DNA of 64,000 bases from Catellatospora methionotrophica (GCF_011297335.1 NZ_JAAOTJ010000007.1:124001-188000), one strand, 5' to 3'; shown: positions 19,627 through 28,870, counted from the first letter of the stretch. Numbers and translations: made by a program. Notes: a model not told the origin generated them from the sequence alone.

Positions 19627-22115
19627 CGGGTGCTTTCCTTCGTTGCTGGCGGGGCTGACAAGCGCTGCTCACGAGCCAGTTCGCGGTGAGCGGCCGCGAT
19701 ACCGCCGGCCAGACCGGACAGCCGGGCCCGGACCGCTTCAGGGTCCAGCAGACCGGAGCTGTCGGTCCGGGAGGAGGTGGTGGCTGCGCGACCGGGCGGG
19801 GAGAGGTCGCCAGGTCGGCGCTGGGGCAGGCCGGAGGGCAGGAGGGTGGGTTGTTCGGCGGCCGCCTGCCGAACCGCAGGGATCACCTGGGTCGGAGCAT
19901 CGCCGGCCGCCGCGAAGGTGGCCGGGGCCGCGGCGGACGTGGACGGGGTGGGCTGGGGCAGGGACACCGGTGGGGTGGACACGGGACGGACGGAGGGAGT
20001 GGACGGTGGTGCGGGGGTGGCGGGCGAGCGGGCGCCGGTCCGCCGGGTGCGCAGTGTCTCACCGTCGGGCAGGTTCGCGTTGCCCGACGTGACGGTCAGT
20101 CTGCTCACAGCGCTGTGAGGCGGAGCAAGTAGTGCCGTCGGCAGCAGCACCAGCGCCACGGTACCTCCACCGGGGCTGCTGCGCAGCTGCACCGTGATCC
20201 CGCGGCGGGCGGCGATCCGGGCCACCACCAGCAGACCCATGGTCCGGGCCAGCTCGCTGGTCAGCATCGCCGGGCGGATCAGGCGCTCGTTGATCTCCTG
20301 GAGCTGCCCGGGCGGCATGCCGATACCGGCGTCGAAGACGTTGATGGTGAGGCCGTCCACGCCGCGCCGGGTGGTGACCAGCACGCGGCTGTTCGGCGGG
20401 GAGAAGTCGGTGGCGTTCTCCAGCAGCTCGGCCAGCAGGTGCACGACGTCACCCACGGCGTGCGCGACGACGCACAGGTCCGCGATGGAGTTGGTCTCCA
20501 CTCGCGGGTACTGGTCGATCTCGGCGGCGGCCGCGTGGACCACGTCGACCAGCAGCTCCGCGTTGACGAACCGGCGGCCCGGCTCGCCACCGGCGAGCAC
20601 CAGCAGGTTCTCCTCGTTACGGCGCATGCGGGCGGCGAGGTGGTCCAGGGCGAACAGTTTGGCCAGCGACGCCGGGTCGGTCTCGCCGCGCTCGAACTCG
20701 TCGATCAGGTGCAGCTGGCGCTGGACCAGGGTCTGCCCGCGCCGGGACAGGTTCACGAACATCTGCGAGACGTCGTGGCGCAGCATGGCCTGGTCGGCGG
20801 CCAGACGCAGCGCCTGCTGGTGCAGGTTGGCCAGTGCCGCGCCGACCTCGCCGATCTCGTCGTTGGGTCCGGCCAGCGCCTTCTCGGCCTGCTCGTTGGA
20901 GGCGCGGACCAGCCTGCGTACGGTGTCGACCCCGGGCGCGGAGGAGACCTCGGCGATCGCGGCGGGCAGTTCCCCGCTGGCGATGTCCATCGCGGACCGG
21001 CTCAGCCGCCGCAGCCCGCGGCTGGTGCGTACGGCCAGCAGCACCGCGACGCCGAGCGAGACGATGATGATCAGGGCGGACGAGCCACCGCTGGTCAGCG
21101 CGTCACGTTCGGCGGCGGCGTGCTGCCGGGCCGCCTCGGCCTCCAGCGAGCCGATGACCTCCAGCTCGTACAGGTAGAGCCGGCGCAGCGCGTTGGACTT
21201 GGCGATGAACCAGGCGTCCGGGTCGACGCGCAGCCCGGCGGGGGCGCTGTCGGCGGTGAGCGCCCCTTCGAGCAGGGTGCGGGCCCGGTCGACGTCCGCG
21301 CCGCGGACGACCTCGCGGTAGCGCGCGGTGGCCTGGGGACCGGCGACCCGCTCGAACTGCGCCACACGTTCGGCCTCGGCGCCGTACAGCTCGCCGAGTT
21401 CGGCCAGCTCACCGTGCTCGAACCGGCCTCGGGCGAACACGGTGCGCAGCAGCCCGCGCTGCTCGGCGGCATGGTGCTCGACCGCGTTCAGCGCGGCCAC
21501 CGTCTCGGTCAGCGCGCTGAGCCGGGCGTCGGTGGGCACCCCGGCCAGCGCCTCGCCGACGGCGAACATGGCATGCGTCAGCGGGTCGTAGACGGTCTCC
21601 GGCGAGGTCTTCGTGGCGGGCTGGCCCGCCGGGGGGAACTGGGCCGCCTCCCGCATCCGGGGCAGTTCGGCCAGGGCCGCGTCGGCGTCGTCGACCAGCC
21701 CGCGCACCTCCGGGGCGACCTTCACCGCGACCGGCACCGTGGCCCGGTAGCGGGCCAGCGCCTCGTCGGTGCGCCGCCGCTGCGCGGTCAGCAGCAGCTC
21801 GCCCGCCTTGCCGCCGCGCTGCAGCAGTGCCTCGGTCTCCGACAGCTCCTGTTCGAGCTGGTGGTTCAGCTTGACCGTGGCGGTCAGCGCCTGCGCGACC
21901 GAGCCGGACGACGCGGCCTCGCGGGCCTCGTCCATGGCCGACGACGTCTGCACGCCGCCCAGCACACCCACGCCGATGGTGGCCACCGCGATGGGCAGCA
22001 GCAGGCGGAAGCCGATGGAGCGATGGGGGCGGCGACGCGCCGTGGCCATCGGAACATCGGCTTCCTGGACGTATTGGGGTGCCCACGGCGGTGCTCCGCC
22101 GCCGGTGACTGCCAT
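19623..22115 (-). CDS. Nitrate-sensor-type (CvnA-like) membrane histidine kinase
   Basis: An 830-residue sensor kinase. Two membrane helices (about 31-52 and 345-368) flank a large extracytoplasmic helical domain of the nitrate/nitrite-sensing type. A HAMP-like region, a dimerisation segment (RRGQTLVQRQL, LDHLAARMRRNEENLLVL) and an ATPase domain (N-box LLENATDFSPP, G-box DAGIGMPPGQL) follow, then a 170-residue Pro/Thr-rich tail. This is the conservon kinase architecture, which lacks a standard response regulator partner. ATG at 22115 has GAGAGG upstream; ATG at 22151 and TTG at 22169 are also in frame. It leads the operon with the roadblock and TAXI genes. Confidence 0.9.
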   Translation of the reverse strand: MAVTGGGAPPWAPQYVQEADVPMATARRRPHRSIGFRLLLPIAVATIGVGVLGGVQTSSAMDEAREAASSGSVAQALTATVKLNHQLEQELSETEALLQRGGKAGELLLTAQRRRTDEALARYRATVPVAVKVAPEVRGLVDDADAALAELPRMREAAQFPPAGQPATKTSPETVYDPLTHAMFAVGEALAGVPTDARLSALTETVAALNAVEHHAAEQRGLLRTVFARGRFEHGELAELGELYGAEAERVAQFERVAGPQATARYREVVRGADVDRARTLLEGALTADSAPAGLRVDPDAWFIAKSNALRRLYLYELEVIGSLEAEAARQHAAAERDALTSGGSSALIIIVSLGVAVLLAVRTSRGLRRLSRSAMDIASGELPAAIAEVSSAPGVDTVRRLVRASNEQAEKALAGPNDEIGEVGAALANLHQQALRLAADQAMLRHDVSQMFVNLSRRGQTLVQRQLHLIDEFERGETDPASLAKLFALDHLAARMRRNEENLLVLAGGEPGRRFVNAELLVDVVHAAAAEIDQYPRVETNSIADLCVVAHAVGDVVHLLAELLENATDFSPPNSRVLVTTRRGVDGLTINVFDAGIGMPPGQLQEINERLIRPAMLTSELARTMGLLVVARIAARRGITVQLRSSPGGGTVALVLLPTALLAPPHSAVSRLTVTSGNANLPDGETLRTRRTGARSPATPAPPSTPSVRPVSTPPVSLPQPTPSTSAAAPATFAAAGDAPTQVIPAVRQAAAEQPTLLPSGLPQRRPGDLSPPGRAATTSSRTDSSGLLDPEAVRARLSGLAGGIAAAHRELAREQRLSAPPATKESTR

Positions 22116-22399
22116 CGCCTGTGCCTCTCGACTGTTCGGTGGGACTCCCATGAGAGTTACGGGCAACAACCTTCACCACAACCCCCGAAACGTCCACCGG
22201 ATGGACACATCGGTGTCACATAACGACACGTTCAGCCCTCGACAGCGTTGTCGGGCGTGGTTGCGGGTTCAACTTAGTTACATCCGAATTGGATTCATAT
22301 CCTCCGGATGGGCGTGTTCTGGCGCGTTTCACCGGTGGAAAGTCTGCTGGTCATTACGCTTTGTGCCAACATGTCTGATCCGCCGACAGGGTGGCACCA

Positions 22400-22888
22400 A
22401 TGTTCGTACGCCGATTCGCTCTGCTCGCCGCCGTGACCACCGCAGGAGCCCTCGGGGCCTGCGCCGAGAGCACCACCACCCCGCCCGCCGGAGCGGGAGG
22501 CGCGGGCGTGTCCGCCGTCGCGGTCGCCGCCTCGCCGTCGGCGGCCCGCGCCGCCGTGCACATCGCCAATGTGGGCGGTCGCAAGGCGCTGGTCGACCAG
22601 CAGGGCCGCACGCTCTACGTCTTCCTGCGCGACGCCAAGGGCAAGAGCGCCTGCCTGGACAAGTGCGCGGTGACCTGGCCGCCGATGGTCGGCGACGCGA
22701 TCAACGGGGAGGGCGTGGACGGCTTCCTGCTGTCCACGTACACCCGGCCCGACGGGACCGTGCAGACCACCTACCGCAACCTGCCGCTCTACCGGTTCGG
22801 CACGGACCGGCCGGGCGACGCGCACGGGCAGGGCATGGACGGGGCCTGGTTCATGCTCGACGAGAACGGTGAGATGTATCAGTGGTGA
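22400..22888 (+). CDS. Secreted-repeat lipoprotein (COG4315 type)
   Basis: A 162-residue lipoprotein with signal peptide and lipobox (TTAGALGAC). The mature part carries the COG4315/Lipoprotein_15 motifs: ALVDQQGRTLYVFLRDAKGKSACLDKCAVTWPP, and later LPLYRFGTDRPGDAHGQGMDGAWFML. Two conserved cysteines lie in CLDKC. The family is widespread in actinobacteria and is of unknown function, often near redox or membrane genes. The ATG at 22400 has AGGGTGG upstream; an in-frame GTG lies at 22391. It is divergent from the histidine kinase gene across an A/T-rich 284-nt gap. Confidence 0.85.
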   Translation: MFVRRFALLAAVTTAGALGACAESTTTPPAGAGGAGVSAVAVAASPSAARAAVHIANVGGRKALVDQQGRTLYVFLRDAKGKSACLDKCAVTWPPMVGDAINGEGVDGFLLSTYTRPDGTVQTTYRNLPLYRFGTDRPGDAHGQGMDGAWFMLDENGEMYQW

Positions 22889-23013
22889 TCGGCGGCCCGC
22901 CGCTGTGAGATCCCTGCCAACCGGCGCGACGCCGGGCGTGTAACACCTGCCGCCCGCCGTCGCGCCGGTAACCTTGCCCGAATTCGCCGACATGTCTGCG
23001 ATGTGGGGAAGAT

Positions 23014-24684
23014 ATGAAGAACAGACGTTTTCTGATCACGGCGACCCTGGTGGCCGTCGTACTGGCCGGGATCGGTTACCTCTCCTTCCGGCAGGCGTAC
23101 AGCAGCGGAGCAGCCCCGCAGCCGCCCGCCCGGCCGGTGCGCACCCTCGGCCCGGCACTGCCCGGCTCGCCTGCCGTCACCGAGCCGCGCGCCGACGGTC
23201 ACCTGGTCAGCGGGGCCGACGTACACATGGAGAGCGCTCCGATGCCGACCGTCAAGGGCGGCAAGAAGGTCAAACACGTCTGCACCGAGTGGGAGATCTG
23301 GTCCGTCGAGCCCGCCGAGCGGGTCTGGCACTCGCCCTGCGTCGGCGGCCCGCAGCTGGTCCACGCCCACCTGGGCGACGGCGTGTTCGAGAACTCCTTC
23401 GCCGCGCGCCGCGACCTGACCGCCGACCGCGAGTACGACCTGCGCGTGCGCTACCGCGACGACACCAAGGACAAGGCCAAGCGGTGGAGCCCCTGGGGCT
23501 ACCGGGCGTTTCGCACCCTGCCGCAGCGCGCCCCGCTGGCCGGGGCCGGCACCTGGCACGTACGACAGGACGGCTACCGGGTCGAGGAGGTGGCCGGCGG
23601 CTTCCAGCTGCCCGTACACCTGGCCATGGCCCCGGGCCACACCGGCGACCCGGCCACGCCGATGTTCTACGTGACCGAGCTGTACGGCCAGATCAAGGTC
23701 GTCAAGGGCGACCTGAGCACCGCCGTGTACGCCAAGAACCTGCTGAACTTCGACCCGCGCGGCACCTTCCCCGGCACCGGCGAGAAGGGCGTCACCGGCA
23801 TCGTCGTCGACCCGGCCAACGGCGACGTGCTCGCCTCGGTGCTCTACGAGCGCGGCGGCGTGCACTACCCGAAGGTGGTGCGCTTCTCCAGCTCCGACGG
23901 CGGGCTCACCGCGTCGAAGCAGACGACGCTGCTGGACATGCCCGCCGAGGCGCAGTCGGCCGCGCACCAGATCTCGCAGCTGACCATCGGCCCGGACGGC
24001 AAGCTCTACGTGCACATGGGCGACGCCATGCTGGCGCACACGGCCAAGGACCTGAACTCGTTCCGGGGCAAGATCCTGCGGGTCAACCTGGACGGCAGCG
24101 CCCCGGTCGACAACCCGTTCTACGACGCCGAGGACGGCATCAACGCCCGCGACTACGTGTACGCCTCGGGGTTCCGCAACCCGTTCGGCGGGGCGTGGCG
24201 TGCCGACGGCAGCTACTACCAGGTCGAGAACGGGACCGCGATCGACCGGCTGTCCCGGGTGGACAAGGGCGTCGACTACGGCTGGGACGGCACCCGCGAC
24301 AGCATGCTCAAGCCGAAGCTGTACATCTGGTCCCCGTCGACCGCGCCGACCGCGATCGCGTTCGTCGACCCGGACACCCACCACGGCTCGGGCTTCCCGA
24401 AGAGCAAGCACGGGCACATGTACGTGGCCGAGAGCGGCCCGACCTTCGCCACCGGCCCGCAGGACAACGGCAAGCGGATCGTCGAGTTCACCTTCGACGG
24501 AGGCAAGGTCGGCAAGCCGAAGACGCTGCTCGAATACAACGGCACCGGCAAGGCCACCGTGGTCGGCCTGGCCGCGGGCCCGGACGGCCTCTACTTCACG
24601 GCCCTGTACCCCGACGCCGACACCGCCGCTCCCGACACCCCCGCCGCCAAGATCTACCGGGTCCGCTACACCGGCGCCGAGTAG
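23014..24684 (+). CDS. Secreted PQQ-type sugar dehydrogenase-like beta-propeller
   Basis: A 556-residue protein with an N-terminal signal-anchor (FLITATLVAVVLAGIGYLSF), a beta-sandwich-like region (about 60-185) and a glucose/sorbosone dehydrogenase (GSDH) six-bladed propeller (190-556). Family marks are PVHLAMAPG, KGVTGIVVDPANGDV, ASGFRNPFGGAW, DYGWDG and the closing KIYRVRYTG. Members oxidise sugars using PQQ outside the membrane, though many actinobacterial versions have unknown substrates. ATG at 23014 follows GGGGAAG. A family A hairpin lies immediately downstream, before the convergent OmpA-family gene. Confidence 0.85.
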   Translation: MKNRRFLITATLVAVVLAGIGYLSFRQAYSSGAAPQPPARPVRTLGPALPGSPAVTEPRADGHLVSGADVHMESAPMPTVKGGKKVKHVCTEWEIWSVEPAERVWHSPCVGGPQLVHAHLGDGVFENSFAARRDLTADREYDLRVRYRDDTKDKAKRWSPWGYRAFRTLPQRAPLAGAGTWHVRQDGYRVEEVAGGFQLPVHLAMAPGHTGDPATPMFYVTELYGQIKVVKGDLSTAVYAKNLLNFDPRGTFPGTGEKGVTGIVVDPANGDVLASVLYERGGVHYPKVVRFSSSDGGLTASKQTTLLDMPAEAQSAAHQISQLTIGPDGKLYVHMGDAMLAHTAKDLNSFRGKILRVNLDGSAPVDNPFYDAEDGINARDYVYASGFRNPFGGAWRADGSYYQVENGTAIDRLSRVDKGVDYGWDGTRDSMLKPKLYIWSPSTAPTAIAFVDPDTHHGSGFPKSKHGHMYVAESGPTFATGPQDNGKRIVEFTFDGGKVGKPKTLLEYNGTGKATVVGLAAGPDGLYFTALYPDADTAAPDTPAAKIYRVRYTGAE

Positions 24685-24689
24685 GAAAC

Positions 24690-24741
24690 GAAGGAGGGGC
24701 ACCTTCCCAACGCTCTGCGTTGTGGAAGGTGCCCCTCCTTC
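24690..24741. terminator. Hairpin repeat family A, copy 2
   Basis: Perfect 17-bp stem GAAGGAGGGGCACCTTC (24690-24706) with complement at 24725-24741; inside it CAACGC/GCGTTG forms a second stem around a TCT loop. Located between convergent genes. Confidence 0.85.
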
Positions 24742-24750
24742 ATGTGCTGC

Positions 24751-25794
24751 TCAGGGCAGGACGATGAACTCCACGCGCCGGTTGACGGCCTGGTTGGCCT
24801 CGGTGGTGTTGGGGCGGGCGGGACGGCTCTCGCCGTAGCCCTGGGAGGTCAGCCGGTCGGCGGCGACACCCTGCTTCACCAGGAAGTCCAGCACCGTCTT
24901 GGCGCGGGCCCGGCTCAGTGCCAGGTTGTCGGCCGTCGAGCCGTTGCTGTCCGTGTGGCCCTCGATCCGCACCTTGACCTGCGGGTTGGCGGTGAGGATG
25001 CGGGCCGCCTGGGCCAGCGCGGCCCGGCCCGCCGCGGTCAGCGTGGTGCTGTTGTCCAGGAAGGTCACCGCGGGCAGCTTGACCAGCTCCTGCTGGACCT
25101 TCGCCACCTCGGTGCGGTCGGACACGGTCGCGCCGGTCTGCGCCGCGGCGGCCGCCACGGCGTCCTTGGCGGCCTGCGAGGCGACGGTGCCCGCCAGCGA
25201 CAGGTTGCCGTCGCGCAGCTCCACCGACACGTCCTTGGCGCCCTGGCCGTACGCGGAGACCACGTTCGCCAGCGCGTCCAGCCCCGCGTCGGTCACGCTC
25301 GGGTCGACCTTCAGCTGGTCGTCGACCGGCCCGGTCCCGGCCAGGAACGCGGCTGCCGCGGCGAGCCGCTTGCGCGCGTCCTCGGTCGGCACCGTGCCGG
25401 TGAGCGTGGCCCGCCCGCCGGACAGGGTGAGCCCGACCGTCGGCGGGACGGCCGTGGCGGTGGGCGACGGCGACGCCGCCGGTGCCGGTGCGGCCACCGT
25501 GGGCACGTCGGCGACGGCGACGCGTACGCCCTCCAGCCCGCGCACGATCGCCAGCGCCCGGTCGGCCTCGGCGGCCGAGGCGGCCTTCAGGGTGCCGTCG
25601 CGCCCGATGAAGCCGACCTGCACCGACGACAGCCCCGCGGCCCGCAGGGCCTGCTCGGAGCGGGTCGTCAGATCGTCCTGGACGGTCTGCCGGATGGGCA
25701 GGTGCTGCGCGGTGACGATGCCGGCCAGGCCGAGCACCGCGACCGCCACCCCGACCACCGGGTGGAACCTGCGAGCGTTGTCCGCCATGCTCAT
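24751..25794 (-). CDS. OmpA-family protein with BON-like domains (ArfA/OmpATb type)
   Basis: A 347-residue protein. One membrane helix (VVGVAVAVLGLAGIVTA, about 13-29) is followed by two BON-like segments (about 35-90 and 120-220) and a C-terminal OmpA/MotB domain that binds peptidoglycan; its diaminopimelate contacts are in EGHTDSNGSTADNLALSRARA and the final NRRVEF. This is the domain plan of mycobacterial ArfA (OmpATb). The ATG at 25794 overlaps the stop of the upstream gene by 4 nt. It probably tethers a membrane complex to the wall. Confidence 0.9.
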   Translation of the reverse strand: MSMADNARRFHPVVGVAVAVLGLAGIVTAQHLPIRQTVQDDLTTRSEQALRAAGLSSVQVGFIGRDGTLKAASAAEADRALAIVRGLEGVRVAVADVPTVAAPAPAASPSPTATAVPPTVGLTLSGGRATLTGTVPTEDARKRLAAAAAFLAGTGPVDDQLKVDPSVTDAGLDALANVVSAYGQGAKDVSVELRDGNLSLAGTVASQAAKDAVAAAAAQTGATVSDRTEVAKVQQELVKLPAVTFLDNSTTLTAAGRAALAQAARILTANPQVKVRIEGHTDSNGSTADNLALSRARAKTVLDFLVKQGVAADRLTSQGYGESRPARPNTTEANQAVNRRVEFIVLP

Positions 25795-26549
25795 GCCCGT
25801 CCCGTGTCGCGGCCGGCGACCAGGCGGCGCTGCAGGTCGGCCAGCGCCTCCTCGTCACCGTCGGCGAGCAGCTGGGCCTGCTGCGCCCAGGTCAGCAGCG
25901 CGGGGGCGAACTTGAGCCCGCCGTCCTCGATGGCCTTGCGCAGGGAGGCGTTGTCGGCGGCGGCGACCGCGGCGTACGTGCCCATGCCGGCGGCCGTCAG
26001 CGCGGCCTCCATCTTGGGCCCGATGCCCTCGATGCGCTGCAGGTCGTCACCGGCGGCGACGAGCATGTTCTCGATCGGGGTGAGGGTCGACGCCTCGACC
26101 TTGAACGCCTTGTCCTGCGCGGCCTCGGCAGCGGCCTCGACCGCGTCGTCGGGCTCGTCGGCCGCGACGGCGACCGGGACGGCCACCGGCTCGGCCGCGA
26201 CCGGCGCGGGCTCGGCCACCGGCTCGGTGGCCGGTTCCGGCTTGGCGATCGGGGCGACCAGTGACACCGGCCGCTGCTGCACCTCGATCTCGTCGTCGGC
26301 GGGTGCGGCGGGGGCGGGCACGGTCTTCTTCGACGGCTTCTTGGCCGCCTTGGGCTTGTCGGCCACGGCGACCGCGGCGACCGGCGCGGCGGCCTCCGCC
26401 ACGACCGGGGTGGACGGGGCGGCGGCAGCGACCGGCTGCTCCGCGGGAGTGGACTTGCCGCGCCTGCTGAACAGCAGCCAGCCCACGAGCAGGCCGAGCA
26501 GGAACGCTGTCAGGATCATGAGGAGCGACTGGCCGATGAACCAGGCCAC
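25791..26549 (-). CDS. Membrane-anchored Ala/Pro-rich protein with helix-hairpin-helix end
   Basis: A 252-residue protein with an N-terminal helix (SLLMILTAFLLGLLVGWLLF), a long Ala/Pro/Val-rich, low-complexity middle (about 35-150) and a C-terminal helix-hairpin-helix-like domain (LQRIEGIGPKMEAALTAAGM) of the kind found at the ends of some L21 proteins and other actinobacterial envelope proteins. The start is GTG at 26549, with GGAGG six bases upstream. It overlaps the OmpA/BON gene by 4 nt, so the two are made together. The setting suggests an envelope role, but the helix-hairpin-helix could also bind DNA. Confidence 0.8.
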   Translation of the reverse strand: MAWFIGQSLLMILTAFLLGLLVGWLLFSRRGKSTPAEQPVAAAAPSTPVVAEAAAPVAAVAVADKPKAAKKPSKKTVPAPAAPADDEIEVQQRPVSLVAPIAKPEPATEPVAEPAPVAAEPVAVPVAVAADEPDDAVEAAAEAAQDKAFKVEASTLTPIENMLVAAGDDLQRIEGIGPKMEAALTAAGMGTYAAVAAADNASLRKAIEDGGLKFAPALLTWAQQAQLLADGDEEALADLQRRLVAGRDTGRA

Positions 26550-26722
26550 GAAGACCTCCAAAGTGAACGCGCGATACGAACGCGCTGTCGGTAGGATTGC
26601 TGCTCGTCTCTCTGATGCGAGCCGACGAACCCGAGGCAGCTTCGCACACACCGGGAAGATCCGACTCAGCGCATCGGCCGGTTGTGGCACCTGCACCGGT
26701 CACAAAACCGGGGATGTCCGCA

Positions 26723-26728
26723 TAGGAT
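26723..26728 (+). promoter_or_regulatory. -10 element of a leaderless promoter (TAGGAT)
   Basis: TAGGAT lies 7 nt before the GTG at 26736, the same geometry as several other genes in the window. Confidence 0.6.
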
Positions 26729-26735
26729 CACGGCT

Positions 26736-27218
26736 GTGCCGCAGACCGTGACGCATGTGCGCGACCTCGCCGACGTGGTCGGCAGCTTCCTCGGCCACAG
26801 CGCCTGGCACGAGATCACCCAGCGCCAGGTGGACCTGTTCGCCGAGGCCACCTGGGACGACCAGTGGATCCACACCGACCCCGAGCGCGCCGCGACCGGG
26901 CCGTACGGCCAGACCATCGCGCACGGCTTCCTCACCATGTCGCTGACGCCGACCCTGCTGGCCGAGATCTGGCGGGTCGAGGGCGTGGACATGACCGTCA
27001 ACCAGGGCCTGGACAACCTGCGGCTGCGCGCCCCGGTGCCGGTCGGCGCGCAGGTGCGGATGGGCGCGGACCTGCTGTCCACGCGCACCCGCCCGAAGGG
27101 CTTCGCCGAGGTCGTGGTGCGGCTGACCTTCGAGCTGGAGCACGGCGGGCGGCGGCAGCGCGCGGCCACCGCCGACCTGACCATCCTGCTCCGCGAGGCG
27201 GCGACCGTCCCGCGCTGA
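26736..27218 (+). CDS. MaoC-like hotdog dehydratase
   Basis: A 160-residue MaoC-family (R)-hydratase-like protein. The hydratase motif is intact: DLFAEATWDDQWIHTDPERA followed by GPYGQTIAHGFLTMSL, which carries the catalytic Asp/His pair. Such proteins hydrate enoyl-CoA or act in polyketide or fatty acid metabolism. The GTG start at 26736 is favoured by the leaderless -10 hexamer and by the absence of a ribosome binding site upstream. It is divergent from the OmpA/HhH operon and convergent with a small unknown gene 8 nt away. Confidence 0.88.
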   Translation: MPQTVTHVRDLADVVGSFLGHSAWHEITQRQVDLFAEATWDDQWIHTDPERAATGPYGQTIAHGFLTMSLTPTLLAEIWRVEGVDMTVNQGLDNLRLRAPVPVGAQVRMGADLLSTRTRPKGFAEVVVRLTFELEHGGRRQRAATADLTILLREAATVPR

Positions 27219-27226
27219 TCAGTGGT

Positions 27227-27430
27227 TCACGAGGGGTCGCCCTGCCAGCGGGCGTCCGCCTCCTCCCACTGCTCGTTGCGCTCCTTGACCTTGCTCAGCG
27301 CCTGCTCGGCGTCGGCGGGGGACGGGTACGGGCCCAGCAGGAACTTCGACGGGCACCTGTCGTCGCCGTGCTCGACCCGGTTGTGCTTGATGCACCAGAA
27401 GTACTGGGGCGGATCTCCGACGTTCGTCAT
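27227..27430 (-). CDS. Small conserved-type protein of unknown function
   Basis: A 67-residue protein, PPQYFWCIKHNRVEHGDDRC then KFLLGPYPSPADAEQALSKVKERN. The second half resembles a SPOR-like motif (LGPYPSPADAEQAL), and the first part has Cys-His-Cys residues that could bind a metal. No domain name can be given with confidence. The coding pattern and the start (GTGATGGC before ATG at 27430) look real. It stops 8 nt from the MaoC-like gene stop, with which it is convergent. Confidence 0.65.
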   Translation of the reverse strand: MTNVGDPPQYFWCIKHNRVEHGDDRCPSKFLLGPYPSPADAEQALSKVKERNEQWEEADARWQGDPS

Positions 27431-27495
27431 GCCATCACTGTGCCCGTTCGCGGGCCCGCTACGCCACCGATCCGCGACAAGCCGCCGGACATGCG

Positions 27496-27529
27496 ACAGG
27501 GGCGCCTCCCCGGTGGGAGGCGCCCCTGT
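27496..27529 (-). terminator. Strong terminator hairpin
   Basis: Perfect 15-bp stem (27496-27510 with 27515-27529) and a CGGT tetraloop, directly after the stop of the coiled-coil wall protein gene on the minus strand. Confidence 0.85.
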
Positions 27530-27538
27530 GCGAGCAGG

Positions 27539-28582
27539 TCAGAGCATGGACAGGTGAACGTGGTTCGTATGGTCCCCGGCGGGATTGTCACCGCAGTTGG
27601 AACCGGCCGAGTCGTACGTCTTCCAGGCCCCGTTGATCCAGATCTTGCAGTACCAGATGACGTACATGACACCGAGCCGGCTGGCGTTCTTGATGAAGAA
27701 AGAGGCCAGGTTGTTGCCGTAGGTGCGGTCGCCGCCGCTGGCGGAGTAGTTGGTGAAGCCGCCGGTGGCCGAGGCGAAGTCGCAGGCCCGGCCCTTGGGG
27801 TGCTCGCCGCCGCCGCCCGAGCGGTGGCACGAGACGTAGCGCTTGAAGCCGTTGGCCTTGGCCTGGTTCATCGCCCACAGGGTGCGCGGGGTGATGCAGC
27901 CGCTGGTGGTCGGGTCCTTGATCGAGCAGCCCTCGCTGGGCCAGGATCCGTTGGCGTTGCGCGGGGCGGGCTTGGCCAGCGGGGAGTTCGGGTTGATGTA
28001 GCCGCTCGAACTGCGCCCGTCGACCGCGCGCAGGGCCTGGTCGGCGGCCTTCTTGCGCTTCTCGATCTCCTTGAACGCGTCCTGCTGCAGCTTCAGCTGG
28101 ATCTCGATCGCCGCCTTCTTCGCGGTGACCTCCTGCTTGCGCGCGCGGTAGTCGTTCATCCGGGCCTCGTCGCGCTGGGTCATCCGGTCCATGGCGCTGG
28201 CCTTGGACAGCAGCGAGCCCGGCTCGGTGCCGTTGATCATCAGGCTGACCATGCCGATCTTGCCGGTCTTGTAGGCCTCGGCCGCGTACTGCGCCACGAA
28301 CGAGCGCAGCCGCTCCGTGTCCGCCTCGGCCGCGAGCAGCTCGGCGTTCAGCGCCTTCTGCGAAGCCTGGGACGCCTCCAGCGCCGCCTGCGCCTCCAGG
28401 TAGCCCTTGGCCGCCACCTCCAGGTTCTCGCGCAGCTGGGCGAGCGTCTTGGAACTGCCCTCGTTGGGCTCGGCGAACGCCGGGGCCGCCGGCGACAGCC
28501 CGCTCACCACCGTGAACACGGCAGCCAGCAGCAGCGCGAGGTGGGCGGCGCGTCGTCGGGTCCGGCGCACGGTGGGGGTCAC
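27539..28582 (-). CDS. Secreted coiled-coil protein with peptidase-like C-terminal domain
   Basis: A 347-residue secreted protein. After a signal peptide (about 1-37) comes a long coiled coil (about 40-185) like those before NlpC/P60 hydrolases. The C-terminal 130 residues have the ARB_07466/VldE-type fold marks: GCITPRTLWAMNQAK, CHRSGGGGEHPKGRACDFA, YVIWYCKIW and HTNHVHLS. The conserved His/Asp residues resemble metal-dependent D-Ala-D-Ala carboxypeptidases, so cell-wall cleavage is likely but not proven. Coiled coils of this kind often regulate the linked enzyme. The start is GTG at 28582 with GGAAGGAAG upstream. Confidence 0.85.
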   Translation of the reverse strand: MTPTVRRTRRRAAHLALLLAAVFTVVSGLSPAAPAFAEPNEGSSKTLAQLRENLEVAAKGYLEAQAALEASQASQKALNAELLAAEADTERLRSFVAQYAAEAYKTGKIGMVSLMINGTEPGSLLSKASAMDRMTQRDEARMNDYRARKQEVTAKKAAIEIQLKLQQDAFKEIEKRKKAADQALRAVDGRSSSGYINPNSPLAKPAPRNANGSWPSEGCSIKDPTTSGCITPRTLWAMNQAKANGFKRYVSCHRSGGGGEHPKGRACDFASATGGFTNYSASGGDRTYGNNLASFFIKNASRLGVMYVIWYCKIWINGAWKTYDSAGSNCGDNPAGDHTNHVHLSML

Positions 28583-28870
28583 GGAGGTGCTTCCTTCCGT
28601 CGTTCGCCGCGCGGACGGACCGGTGTGCCGCGGTGCTGCTGGGAGCAGCGGCCGGGCTTCCGTGCCGTCGTCGGGGATTGCGCGACGGTGGCTTCGGCAG
28701 ATCTTTATGTGAGACAGCCTCGGTGCCGTGGGGGCAGGCGGACAGAGTACCCGGTCCCGTCGGGGGTGCTCAAAACGATCGACGAACGTGCACCGCTTTG
28801 CCCGAATCGTTGGTTTTCGCGTTGCCCCGTCAGGGAACCGGCCCCGTAATAGTGTTATCCGGAGGGGATT

